Part shown: positions 10,201-22,391 of the stretch, in pieces
Layout: the number at the start of each line of letters is the position of its first letter
Position numbering within the stretch: the first letter of the stretch is position 1
NCBI GenBank assembly: GCA_002633005.1
Contig: NMRA01000931.1
Span: 1 to 64,000, forward strand
DNA length: 64,000 nucleotides
Direction of reading: 5' to 3'
From: Phoronis australis
Lineage: Eukaryota > Phoronida > Phoronidae
Program-made: the position numbers and the translations under genes
Notes under the pieces: model-generated
Databases searched by the model: none
Told to the model about the DNA's origin: nothing
What the model saw: the letters and a program-made list of their open reading frames with translations, nothing else

Positions 10201-13200
10201 TTGCACGCCTAGAACCACTTGCACCGATTTCCATTTCAATTGGCAAATTCTAGTACAGCTCACCAGGTGGCGAGGCCGCCCGCCCTCGACAAAGCCGAGT
10301 CGGCTCACTTTGAACTGCTAGATAACTTACGGAAATCGACGGAATTTTCGTAAGTCCGCTCAAAATTGTTTCGGCGAAGAGTCAAAAACGAGAAAGTTAA
10401 GCAGGTGAAGTTATCAAAAGCAGATATAGTCGCCTTTTATTGCTTTTTATAACCAATTTCAACAAGATAATGTCATGTTTTACGCCAGTGAAAATATCGC
10501 ATCTGGTTACATTGGAGATAATTTGACCGGATCAGTTTGACGTCATTAATAATATTTTGCTTGATGGGACGTGATAAACAATCTGGTTCTTCCGAAATAT
10601 TAGCAATAATGAATGTGGCAGACAGAAATCGTGAAGGGGCGGGGCAAGTGCCACAATACAGCTGTCTAATTTATGGCAAAAACGAAATTAAACCTGGGAC
10701 TACAGCTAGCATCGGACTCAATGTTCGATGAGATGGCTGGAACCTGGAACCATTTTTAAGTTCAAATTTTCGAACAACTAGGTTCTAGGTTTCTACATGC
10801 TCGGTTTCAAGGGAATGAAACCAATAAAGTAATGTTCAAAAACATAGTTTCAAATTCTAAATCCACCATTACTTGGAATATAATAACAATACATCGAGCA
10901 CTCACTTCTTATGCAACAATTTAGTGGTCATTCCCCAGGAAAGTCGCGTGGACTCTGGAAATGCCTTTCTTGGTGCGATTTCTCAGACTCCGATAAATTT
11001 GGCCTTACGGAACACTCCTCATGCAGTCCTTAATCCCCACCCTTCCTTCCCCGGGCCCGGTGAGGAATAGCCTAAACTCCTTTGCTTCTTGCGTACTAAA
11101 CGGAGGTCGGGGATTTGTTCACCAACTGATACCGTAGACCATACGCTTACAAGTCAACCTGAATTTCGACTCTGATAAGGTGGCCTCCCGGTTATCTCGC
11201 AGCTAGATTGTCAGGCAGGTCGTGCAAATATATATCCAGTGTAAAGCGCGTTCTAGATATACGCCGAGCACTAATAATAAGAAGACCAAGAAACAAACAT
11301 ACTTGGTTCCGGTGGGATAAAGCCGTCATTGCAACTGACAGCTACCGACCGGGAAGCACGCATTTTCTTCGCGCCACCCCCCCCCCCCCTTGGCTTCCAC
11401 TAGAGGAAAATTTATGTCTATAATAGTCATCACTAACGTGAAACGATTCTTGAGGCTTTTGAACAATAAAAATGATGAAAGTATCGGACGAAAATGTTTT
11501 ATGTTTTTCTTAGTTTATCTTTTATGCCAACGTCGAAACGTCAATATTTTTGGGGACTGTCGGTCGGTATGAATGTTGGTTAACAGTGCAAGTTTAAGTA
11601 ACATTATAGACAAGGGAAACGATTTTGTGAAATCAGCCTCAGCGCGGTACCGAATTAGTAACCCCCGGCCTATGCCGGCGTTCGTAGTGTAACGGTCTTA
11701 TGGCGAAGCTAAATCCCATTTGTTAATGTCAGACTTAATTTAAGCGGACTTCTGGTTGAAAATCGCCGACCATGATTTTCAGCGAATATCTGGCAGCCAA
11801 TGGTGAGAATTAAAGTGGCGACTTGGAATTTAATCACAAAAAATACACATTTTGTTGTTTTATAGCTCTTGTCAAACCTAATAGCTTCAAGACGTCTACC
11901 TCACATAAAAATAATCCCAAAATGCGTTTTCCGTTCTACAACCACAGTAAACAGGTGAAGTTAATGCGAGGCGTCGACGCGCAGATGTCGCGGTGGTATG
12001 AAGGGTGAACTTAAAGGCACGGTGTCATCGAAGCTGTCGACAGGTGTCGCTATCAATAACGTACTTGCATGGTATTGTTTCATATTTTTCAAAATTTGAT
12101 TAATGTTCACCATGCTACATGTACAAGCACTTCGCTTCTCTTCCAACCATGTATAAGATACTTCAAGTTAACAATACGCCTACATTGTAACATTTTGGAT
12201 CGCCATCTTGTGAACAGTGATTCGCACATCAAACTGCGATAAGTTCGGTGTCCGAAGTCGATCTGAGTAACTTCGTAGTTTACATCGACGCTCTTCCAGT
12301 ACCGCAGTTAGTATGAAGAGTTCCTTAGTGGTCCTAATTATAATAAGACTGAGTCCACTGCCCTGACACGGTAATATAGTGCATCACTACTCGTGCCGTA
12401 TTCCGTGACTTTTTTCACGAACATTTATTTACCTGAGAAGTTTTAGTATTGAAAATAATTACCCGCAAGTTTTATTGTTGAAATAGATAATATAGCTGCG
12501 TTATTTTAGAATGGAATTTCTTGAAAACAAAAGAGCAGATTCCGCATCTAGAGCCACGAGTTCCATCGCTTTTTGGAAAGGAAATGCGATTTCCTTTGAC
12601 TGTCTGATTACTTTAGGTAGCCATTCTGCATACAGCAGGTTCCGCACGATTAGTCTCGTGGACAGTGTACTTTTCCATTATAACGTGTTTTTTCTTACGA
12701 GCTGCTGTTGTTTTCTTATCAACAAAAAGTCAATTCTCTCGGACTCGTTTATTTTTTATCATAAATATAGTTTTCACGTATGTCGAGCCGTTGTCAACAC
12801 GTGCTTGTGTTAAACGTACTCAGGTTATGCACTACACCTGGAAACACATGATGCAGTTTAGTTATGAGAAAAGAAGTTTGTTCGTAATAATACGGCATGT
12901 GAAAAAGGAAAGTAGATTGTGAGAAAAGAACTGAAGTTCACTCATTTTGGTGGATCTAGGTTGTCGCAAGGGGGTCCCTTCAACAATTTTGAAGGAAAAT
13001 GTTCCCCTGAGCCCCTGTGGATACCGTTTTACTGTGAAGGTGTAGAGGGGGGATCACTGCTACTCCTTCGTTGTTTACGTTGTCATTGGAGAAGCAAATT
13101 TTACCACGGACCGTAGAACTCTTTCCACGAAGCAAAACCCTTCTCACTATACGCATCGCGGTTAGCCAGGAATTAGACTTGTTAATTTTACACGTTGTTG

Positions 13201-16040
13201 CAGTCCCAAGGCCAGAGAGGATCGGTGCATTTCACGTTGCAATGAGTTTGTGCTTCGCCTATCTGGTGCCGTGGTTTGTATCGTGATTCTCACCTTAATG
13301 CAATTGCATTATGCCACCTGTACTCGTAATTTATCAACAAAACTCATATCGTCATTACTTGGTTTCAGTAGAAAATTTGTGTTTCGCCAGCCATTTCGCC
13401 TTAATGTCAAAATCCGCCATATTCCGGCTCATATCAAAATGTAGGTCCATTGAAAACAGTACATAGAAACTGTGTCTCGCATTTCCGCCATTTGCTCCAA
13501 AAACTCTCCATGGTCAGAATGCCTATGTGTGTGGTTGCACGGTTCAGATTCCTCGGTGAAGGTGCGCACTGATTGTTCTCGCAGATGATTTTACTTCTGT
13601 ATAGTCGTAGGAAGCGGGGGTGTGTGGAGCAAGCGTCTCCCCCAAGTAAAGTGGGGGTGACGGTGTTAAGAAGTGACAATTAATTAACAATTAAGTATTC
13701 AAAGTTTTGACTCGCCAATTTTGTTTTAAAATAAAATTTAAAAACTGCGTAGCATCGTTTCTTATGGCTGTAAATTACTGACTACAAATTGCCGCTAGAG
13801 AAGCTTGCGACGGAGAGTTCACTAAAATGGGCTCCTTTTTAAAAACCTCGCATCGTGTGGAACACAAACGTAACTCGTTGTTTAAACTGCTGAGGATCGG
13901 ATGCTCCTTTTGTGACTCAGCTCGTTGATTTCATGGTTTAGCTTAGTTTGGTCACGATGTCTAATAATGAGTCGAAGCGGTAAGACCGCGCTTGTTGTCA
14001 CAGCGGACTTTCGCGGTTACGATTATGCATGTATTTATTCAATAGACCTGAAATTTCAGTGTCCGGAGTTCGAAAATCATGTTATCGATTGCATATCCGC
14101 TATTTTTTCAAAATTTGGCATTGGAGAGATATGTGAGAGTCTAAAAAACCTCATTCTCTCTGGCATGACTGTAAATGTCGGAAGACGGTAGTTCCTTCCC
14201 GTTTGGCAGATTTGTCGCCCAAAGTTTTTCACGAAATTAACCATTCCGATTCTACCTACACTGCTGTTAAAAAAAAAACTTGGATTATAAATGAATCATC
14301 CTCTGCCGGTTCTAATATTCACGTGATCTTCAAGCATAGAAAGCTGTCGTTTGATAAAGACGCCATTTAACTAATTCCACAATCCGCTTTCAGTAAATGT
14401 CATTTATGTGTACCCATTGACCCCACGTATTATGCAAATTAGTTCCATTCAGTCACACAAATCCGACACTCAGCGGGTAGTGTCTGCATGTTGACGTTAT
14501 TTGCAGTGGGTTCATAAATTAAAAATGGCGTCACCTGGACAGGAGTGGTTGTCGAAAATACAGAAGTGTCGGTAAATATTGTGAACTGACTACGCGAATC
14601 GATCCATTTCATGGTGAAAAGCAAATGCATTATCTTTCGCTTCGGTAGACTTGGCAGCTTACCGTAAAGAACGTTTTGTTGTGCAAAGTATATGTCAAAC
14701 TGTGTTCCACGATGTTTCTACTACGTCTGCTAGGGTTGCGTATCTAATGTGCGAGATTCCCAAACAAGATTAGCTCGCTTTACGAGCTCGAAAATCAGTG
14801 ATAACAAATTTGTGAGACACGCTTCGTGCCATTTTAGTATGTAGGCTTTGCACATGTTTCAACATCTTTCCAAAACGGAATGCTGGCAGAACTGGTTAAT
14901 TTTGGAGTCTTGCGTGTTCGCATTATAGTTATCAACTGGACATCGAGCTGTTTCATAAACTAAAACCAATCGTGCGCTAGCATCACAACATTTTACTCAC
15001 ATTTGTCATTTGACCACGCACCGTCGCACAAACTACATATAACGAACAGTTTACGTTTACATAAGCACAGTCTTACCCTTGATCGTTTATCAAAATACCG
15101 TTTATAAAGTGTTTATTTTTTGCATCGCATTATTTCCCGCGGCTTCACATGCGGCTGTCGTGTCGTCAGAGAATTGATCGTCTGCGCGCACAGAACAGCT
15201 GTGAAAATTACTTCGGCAAATTCTCAATCGACAATAAGCTTCCGATATTTTGGTACAGGAAACACCATTGAAACCGATAAAGTAACGATCTCACACTCAT
15301 TGGAAGACGCTGAATGGAGGCATTTACAATATGAGAACATTACACTAATATTAATACTTTTATGGGGCATCGCCAAAGAATTAAACAATTGTGTTGTTCG
15401 TTGTACATTTTGGCTCGCAGTAATCAATGGAGACACCTTTACCGCTTTTCGGTTTTTGGTAGTGTTTCGACTTAATTGTTTAAAATTACAATTGATTTTA
15501 GTTGCGTAACCTTTGGTGTTGCCATTGTTACGTCCAACGTGAAATTATGAACTACACCACTGCATAATACCTGACAGGGGCACTCAATAAAGCTTTATTG
15601 CAGAGTGCATGTACAACATAGGCCTACATCTATATAGATAGATATTTCATTTCGTAGTTGGAGCGAGGATTGTTCGCGACTATCAGTTGCCGATTAAAGA
15701 TGCATAGTCCCATTGAATTGTGAATATGCAAATGAAGTACTGATTTACAAACGATTCCGGGTCCTCCAGTGTGCCGGAAACCATCCGAGAACCAGTTGCC
15801 ATTACAATCTCGCGAATGTCTCGTTTTGATGTGAATAAGTATGGTAATATTTCATCGGTACCTCAAGTTAATGAAACAAGGCATACTTCTTATTATTTGT
15901 TTATTTCACTATCAAATAACGACTTGCTTACTGTTTGGAATTACTAGGTTTTTTAAATATTCACACTTGTTTTTAAGTGTATCAGTTATAGTGCTTTCTT
16001 TAAAACCGCAGTTTATTTACAAATTGTTTCTTTGTCTGGT
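10201..16040. other. No gene recognised
   Basis: Open frames here (for example 13925-14191 and 15120-15509) have no recognisable domain, no conserved motifs and no splice signals that join them. There is a poly-C run near 11380 and a palindrome with opposed AATAAA signals at 15585-15600. The segment is treated as intergenic. Confidence 0.5.
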
Positions 16041-16049
16041 TTTTCTTGT

Positions 16050-16303
16050 ACACACAGTTCCCCAGGAAGTCGCGATGTGGCACTTGCTACAAATTTAGAT
16101 ATTCATGGTTTGAATCAGATATCGATACCCTAAGGCACCAGACATGGCCCAGTCCGGTGGAACTCAAGGTACTGAAAACTGTGAGGCCTGACGGCATCAT
16201 TGCGACAAACTGCAGACTTCGCCCAGACTATCAAAGCTACATGGCCGGGAACGCTGAAGAAGAAGAAGAAGAAGAAGAAGAAGAAGAAGAAGAAGAAGAA
16301 TGA
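16050..16303 (+). mobile_element. Possible retroelement 3' end with (GAA)n tail
   Basis: A run of about 15 GAA triplets (16257-16301) directly follows a stretch that is open in one frame from 16046. Its peptide holds blocks such as TVRPDGIIATNCRLRPDYQS and then MAGNAEEEE. A coding-like stretch running into a simple-repeat tail and then TGA is typical of 5'-truncated LINE or related retrotransposon copies. I cannot name the family, and a short unknown gene with a poly-Glu tail is the alternative. Confidence 0.35.
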
Positions 16304-19300
16304 GACATAGCATCTTTAAGTGTGACATGAATACATGTAAGGCCTTGTTGCATGATGTGAATTTGACAACACACTACTATGAACATTACAGTGTTCTAGT
16401 GTCCAAATGTAAAATTGTTCTAGTGTATGAGTCCAAACGGCCAAACGAGTAGCATGTAACTTGTTCTGGTGTGACCTTCCTATTTTGAAACCCGCCAGCT
16501 ACCCCACAAAGATTGCATCAGGGGAGCTTTCCGTAGACGCCAGAATGTAGCAAAAAACGCAAGACGCCATACATTGCGTCAACGAAATTCAGCCAAGTTG
16601 ACGCTAGGTATAAAAAAAGGTTTCCTATCCATTTCAGCTGACATCCGGTGACGTTTTATTTTCGAAAATATGAACAACTAAAAAAATACCGCGTCACCGC
16701 ATGAATTCTTGAAAAAACGCACCATATCCATTTAAGCCTACTGATATGAAGACAAAGCCACCAGTCCAGGGAATCGGCGTACTTGTGCGTCGCAATATAT
16801 TATTCCTACGATGCCTTCATCCACCTTAAGTACATGCAATAAAAATAATTTAGTATGCGAAATCGGTTCGCTTGACCTTGGCGGTGTCGTCTGCCTTGCC
16901 AACAACGTCACGGGTATTTGCCGTCCACAAGCCTGCACATAAAATCTGGTTTTCGCACATGCGCAAAGCCGCGCTGTTGGTAAAACACAACGTACCGTTG
17001 ATTGCTTTTGTTTTTTCCAAAATACTTCCTTTGGTAGTCGCTGAAACCGAAACGTTTCGCTTTCTACTTTTATGTCCCCTGTGGCGTTTGGCAGTGGAGG
17101 GAAAACAAAATAAAACGAAATGAAACCCTTTTGAAAGATTCCTCAACAATGAAGTGACACTGAACGGTTAGGCTGCGGTCGCGGCCAATTTGAGGTGCCA
17201 GAATATTAAAATCTAGGGGTAGGCCAGGCTTGGGGACATTTTAGGTAGGCATTGCATGTAGGCTCAGTGTGAATGTGGTTTGTTTGTATTTGTGAACATG
17301 CTGAGACCTCTTGCTCGACTGCGCCCCCAAAGTGTCGCGTTGCAATCGTGCATTGCTGAGTACCGAGTGGGAAATTGACTGAGATTTCTGGTAGCCCCCA
17401 AACACAAGCCAGATTTGCAGTACTTCTGGACCACGTTTTTGGAATCGGTATGACGTTTGTTTTCAGACTATAATCTTGGCTATAGTTGTGCATCGGCAGG
17501 GAAGTGGTTGTTTGGGGGTGGAAAGTGCTGATTTTGTGTTTTTGCCCCTTTTTTCTTGGTCTACCTTGCTTTTCTGTATGAGCGAAAGGGTCAAAAATAC
17601 AAGAGAGAATAAAGTTTCTGAGCTCATCTGTAGGGCTTGTGATGCGAATGACTCAGAACTTTTCATTCTTTGCATGCAGTTTTTGAGAGAGTGAGGAAAG
17701 GGTGACGAATCCATTGACGTATGTTCAAACCCCAGTGAGATCTGTTCTGTATCCCATAACACGAATTCTTGTTACATGTACTTACGTGTACGACGTTTTT
17801 CTTTAGTTGTTAGATGTTAGTTTCTCCGGTTTGTGGACTGAATAGCAGACACTAGACGGGTCCGATCTAATCTGGCTCATGGTTGGTTATAAAAAAACGT
17901 CGAGTGACTTTCATAAAGCAACGAAGGCTGACTCTCTTAACAAGGTCACAGGTCGGTCCCATTTACAAAATAATCGTCTTTTATTTTTATTCCTTGTCAG
18001 TGCCCCCCCCCCCTCCGGTAATGGCAACCCTATGATTATTCACGTATACTGTGCCCGTGTTAGTTTGTTCTAAAATAACCACGGATGCCCACTAGAGCGA
18101 AAAGTGGGGTTCATTATCTTTTTATAATTATCATGGGTAATTCACCATGAACACAGTTAAAATGGCTCCTGGCTCAAACTAATAAATGCGTAACAAGCAA
18201 AAATAATTTGGCTGAAGTTGCGTATTTGTAAAATATATGAACATGACAATTTATAAAGCTTATCTTAAACATTCTTTGTTTTTTATTTACTTGTTTTGGT
18301 TTGAAAAACAATATATGTCATGCCTTCTGCATTTGACGAAGGATACCAAGATAAAATTGATCTACTTGAGTAGTGAGGTCACGCTGAACTCGTCTCTATA
18401 AGAAAAGTATTAACTGGGTTTGGACTATGGCAAGCCGTTCGTTGTAAAATTAGGTACCCATTTTTTATTCTATATGTAAAATTTGCCTGCAATGATAAAA
18501 TAATGTACATTTTTGTGTAAAAATCAGAATTTATTGTGCGTTTACTTTTCCGTCCAATTTTGTAATTACTTTTAAAGAAATGTCAGCAATATTATTTGTG
18601 TGCAATCTTCAAATCTTTTTTGCGATGCTGTGAATATTTTGTGTGAAACTGGCGAATATGGACGACATACAAAAATTTTGATTCAGAATGGATGAGTGTA
18701 TTTTGGTGCAAGAACATAGCACTGCTTGCAACCAGATTATTACATGTAATTTAATGACAGCACTGCGTTTTTTCCATTAATCAGTGCAGGACCAAAGTAC
18801 GTGCAGTCTAACTGCAGTGTAAAATATTTCTTTGAGCACGCACGCGCGCTGCCAGGGTTTGACCATTAACTTATTAATCATCAAAAGACCGACCGATGTG
18901 CTTTTAAATTTCTAATCTGTTTTATATGCACAGTGAACACACTGAGTTATACAAATTCTTTTCTAAGTTAAAAGTTTTCATAAAATTAGTTATGGCGCGA
19001 TCTGGTTTAAGTCAAAATTTATTCCATAATGAGGCTCTTTCATCAAGACATCGGTTTTCAAAACAAGCATTATTTGATACAACACTTTCGTTATCTTTTA
19101 TTTTTGGTGGTGCACCTGCAATTGGTCACAACCACAGTGACATTTGACCTTAAATAATATACGAAGACTAAAAAAGGCTATAGCACGTGGTTAAAATTTA
19201 CGAAATTGTTCTTACTTTAGAACATCTCGATCGATTACATTGATTACATAATTTAAAGGTCATTATTCTTTTTTGGGATTAAGACTTTGAAGTTATTGGC

Positions 19301-20016
19301 TATCAAAACCGTTGTGTTTGTGATTTTATTACAAATCGCCAAGAATTCTCCCTTAAATCGAGAGAGATCATGACCCTACCAGTTAAACACTCTGAAAATA
19401 CTTACTGAAATGCTGTGTGAGGTTTAGGTCAGCCTGCAAAGCGTTTGGCTGCAACGTGAGAGTTTAGGGTGCGATTTCGTTCGAGGTCTGATCACAAAAT
19501 CACAAAAAAATTTTCTCGCCAATAATGTCACTTTAACTGAAGCCGGTGAGAACAGTATTGGCGGACCGCGGTGATGTCGTTGTTTTTGTATTTATGTTTG
19601 CTCATTTCTTAGCACTCAGTCGACCTTGCTCTGCGTTTACGTCAACTGTTCCCAAAAATAAAAATTAGCTTGGGTAATTGTCAACCCTTACATCACCTGC
19701 GTTTCCGTAGCCATCGTTTTAATTTCTCAATAACCGACGTGAGCATACGTACATTTTTCGAATATTTTGTAGTATAATGAGCTAACCGCGTCCTGTACGT
19801 TTAGGTATACCAATTATTTCGGGTCACGTGACAATTTTGGTGAGCACATTTGTGCATCCCGTAGTATCATGCGCTGGTTTTAAGTAATTAACTTTCGATA
19901 CTTACCGCTCGGAAACTGGTCTCAACTTCATCCCAAAGTTGGAAGGCGTCGTTTCTGGTCTTTGAAAAACTAGCGGTTCGTTACTGCTTAGTCACAAGAC
20001 TATGCTCGGCGCATAA
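16304..20016. other. No gene recognised
   Basis: AT-rich sequence with only short open frames. The frames near 16850-17150 and 17460-17760 overlap one another on both strands and match nothing I know. A poly-C run sits at about 18003-18012. Confidence 0.5.
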
Positions 20017-22330
20017 AATAACCCGCCGTGATAAGCCACCTAATAGAGTCTGGTCTGAAGCAATAACGAGTCTTTTCCAAGTTTGTAAATCATAGGAGAC
20101 ACAATTAGAAAACAGGTTCACATTGGCAAATGGTCCAAATCAAATGTTGGGTTTTGTGGCGGAAGGTGGGTTTATAGCCGTTAAACGCAATGCTGATTGA
20201 AGCTGCCTTGTTTAGCTGGTAAAAAAAGAAAAGCAAATTAAGTTTTTCATTCTTATAAACCATGACAGGCTATGCATGCACACATCACATTCGAATTTTT
20301 GGGTCTGCCAATCTCAATAAACTCTAAAGCGTTTTTTAAGTCGCTAATGGTTTTGAGATTCTTGTAAGTAACGGTGAGGAGTACTGTGAGACCATTTAAC
20401 ATGATTGTAAAAAGCCTAATACGCTTTTCGTTTCTCAATTAAACAGGGCGACATGCCGCTTTAAAGTTGCATAAGAATCTTGAAAAAATGTCTAAATTTA
20501 GCTAATTTAGAAACACCCTAGCTCTGAAGAGGCTGATAGGATTTATGAAACTTTCAGATACTATGCCTTATACACTAGTGATCCCTAAACTAAACACTGT
20601 CAGGAGTTCGGTTTTTAAAATGTTTCACGTTTGCATGAGGGACTACAGCAATCTAATTATAAATGTTGTCTACGTGCAGGAAATATGTGTTTTTATTGAG
20701 TTAAAGTCTGTAGTTTTGTTCATATTTAGCTAAATTCATAGACAATAAGGTGCTAATATAACTTAAGGTTGTGCACAACTTTGGGAACAAGTCTGCGTAT
20801 TCAGCTAAATATGTCAGAAAGTAGGAAGCCAGTGGAATTTTATTTTTAATTTCGTCATATGAATGTCATGATGTTTGTTCATCATCGCCACCACCATCAT
20901 CATATTCGTCATCTCCGTCATCATCTCCGTCCTTGTCTTTTCAGTTAATTTCGCCAAGTGTCGCTCAAGACTGTAGCCTATTTCTTACTGATTTCGGACT
21001 TCTACGTTCGTCATGTGTATGTTATTATTACTTCTATTGTTCATCCTTGCCACCATCGTCGTCATATTCGTCATCTTCGTCGTCATCTTTATCGTCATCT
21101 TTTTGGTTAATTTCGCCAAGTGTCGCTACTCGGAGCGCTTTCATTTTTAATTTGGTCACGTAATCATGTATTTCAGTAAAAATTAGCAAAATAAAAATTT
21201 GCATTGATTGCAAAACAACGGTATCAATAACATAACCAAAGTTTATTTAAAATTAAAAATCTCAAAAAACCTGTTTCTAAAATCTCGCATCCCTTTCGTT
21301 TTAAGTAACTTTAGATTTTTTTCGTGAAATAAGTCCTATTTTATAGCCCCTCATGTAAATGTGGAACACTTGAAAAACCAAATTGGAGAACAGAGCATAA
21401 AGCATATCTCATTGAAAGTTTCATGTTCCGAACTTAGTCAAATTTTGAATATTTTTGTATGGTCCTGCCTAACCTTAAATTTTGAGCATAAATAAACAGA
21501 CGCCCCTCGCGTGAAAAATCTCAACCGAGCCAGTGGGCTAACTGAAAAATACAACTTATCTTTCTTGAAACGCTTTCTGTACACAACAATCATTCCGTTC
21601 CGTTTTGCCGCGGGCGGAGACAACCCTCTTTTGCAAGTCATAAATTAAAAGCGGTTCAACTAAAGCCTCTGCACCCCTGCAGCCCTGCCTTGTGGCCGTC
21701 AAACGAACGCTTTCTAATCACTGAATAAAGAATGAAAAGTGAAAACATCTCGTCACCAAGTGACTGCCTTCAATGCTTATGGCGTAGGAATGGTAAAAGT
21801 AAGTGATACGATTTTAGATTGAGATACTGTCGATAACCTGAAGTACTTTCGGATGTTGACGGTGTACAGTATCGATATTTTACGAAACCGCCGTTTCATT
21901 ATTCAGCATCCTATAAAATTACGTGTCCGAGAGAGCTCAGTTCGAAACTGTTTTAAAATATTGTTTCAGTTCCACCGAATACAGACGTACATGTAGGTGT
22001 AACGACACGCCAGCGTTATCGTGTAAGTTCATTCGAAACCATGTTATCTCCGTCCGCCACGTATAAATTGTCATCGGAAACGGGACATTTAAGACAAATA
22101 ATCGGTTAATTATCTTTAGCAGGTTTCGTGACTAATCGCTAGCGGAATCGACCATATTGTTTTTGTTTCGCTGACGCATGACGCTCTCGTGATAGCGAGG
22201 GCCACTCCGTCGAAGGGCTGAACACGAGTCGAAATGGCGCGACGTTGTCATCAAAAAATCCGCGCGACCTGCACGAAAATTCGTGCATCTGAAATGCGCG
22301 AGTTCTTACTGGTGGTTATTTCTTCCGTAA
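20017..22330 (+). repeat. Large duplicated segment 1, left copy (ends at the assembly gap)
   Basis: This 2.3-kb stretch, from AATAACCCGCCGTGATAAGC to GGTTATTTCTTCCGTAA, recurs at 22392-24897 with scattered substitutions and one large length difference. Its right edge is the first N and the right copy starts at the first base after the N run. It contains a TCATC-rich microsatellite (about 20878-20935 and 21050-21110). No gene recognised. Confidence 0.9.
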
Positions 22331-22391
22331 NNNNNNNNNNNNNNNNNNNNNNNNNNNNNNNNNNNNNNNNNNNNNNNNNNNNNNNNNNNNN
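22331..22391. other. Assembly gap (61 N)
   Basis: A run of N lying exactly between the two copies of duplicated segment 1. Confidence 0.99.

Noticed and set aside
15120-15509. 129-codon open frame
   Set aside because: Starts with a non-ATG codon, has no motif and no splice context; an open frame of this length is expected occasionally in AT-moderate DNA.
20933-21163. Serine-rich open frame (and its twin at 23481-23801)
   Set aside because: Produced by the TCATC/TCGTCA microsatellite; low complexity, no domain.
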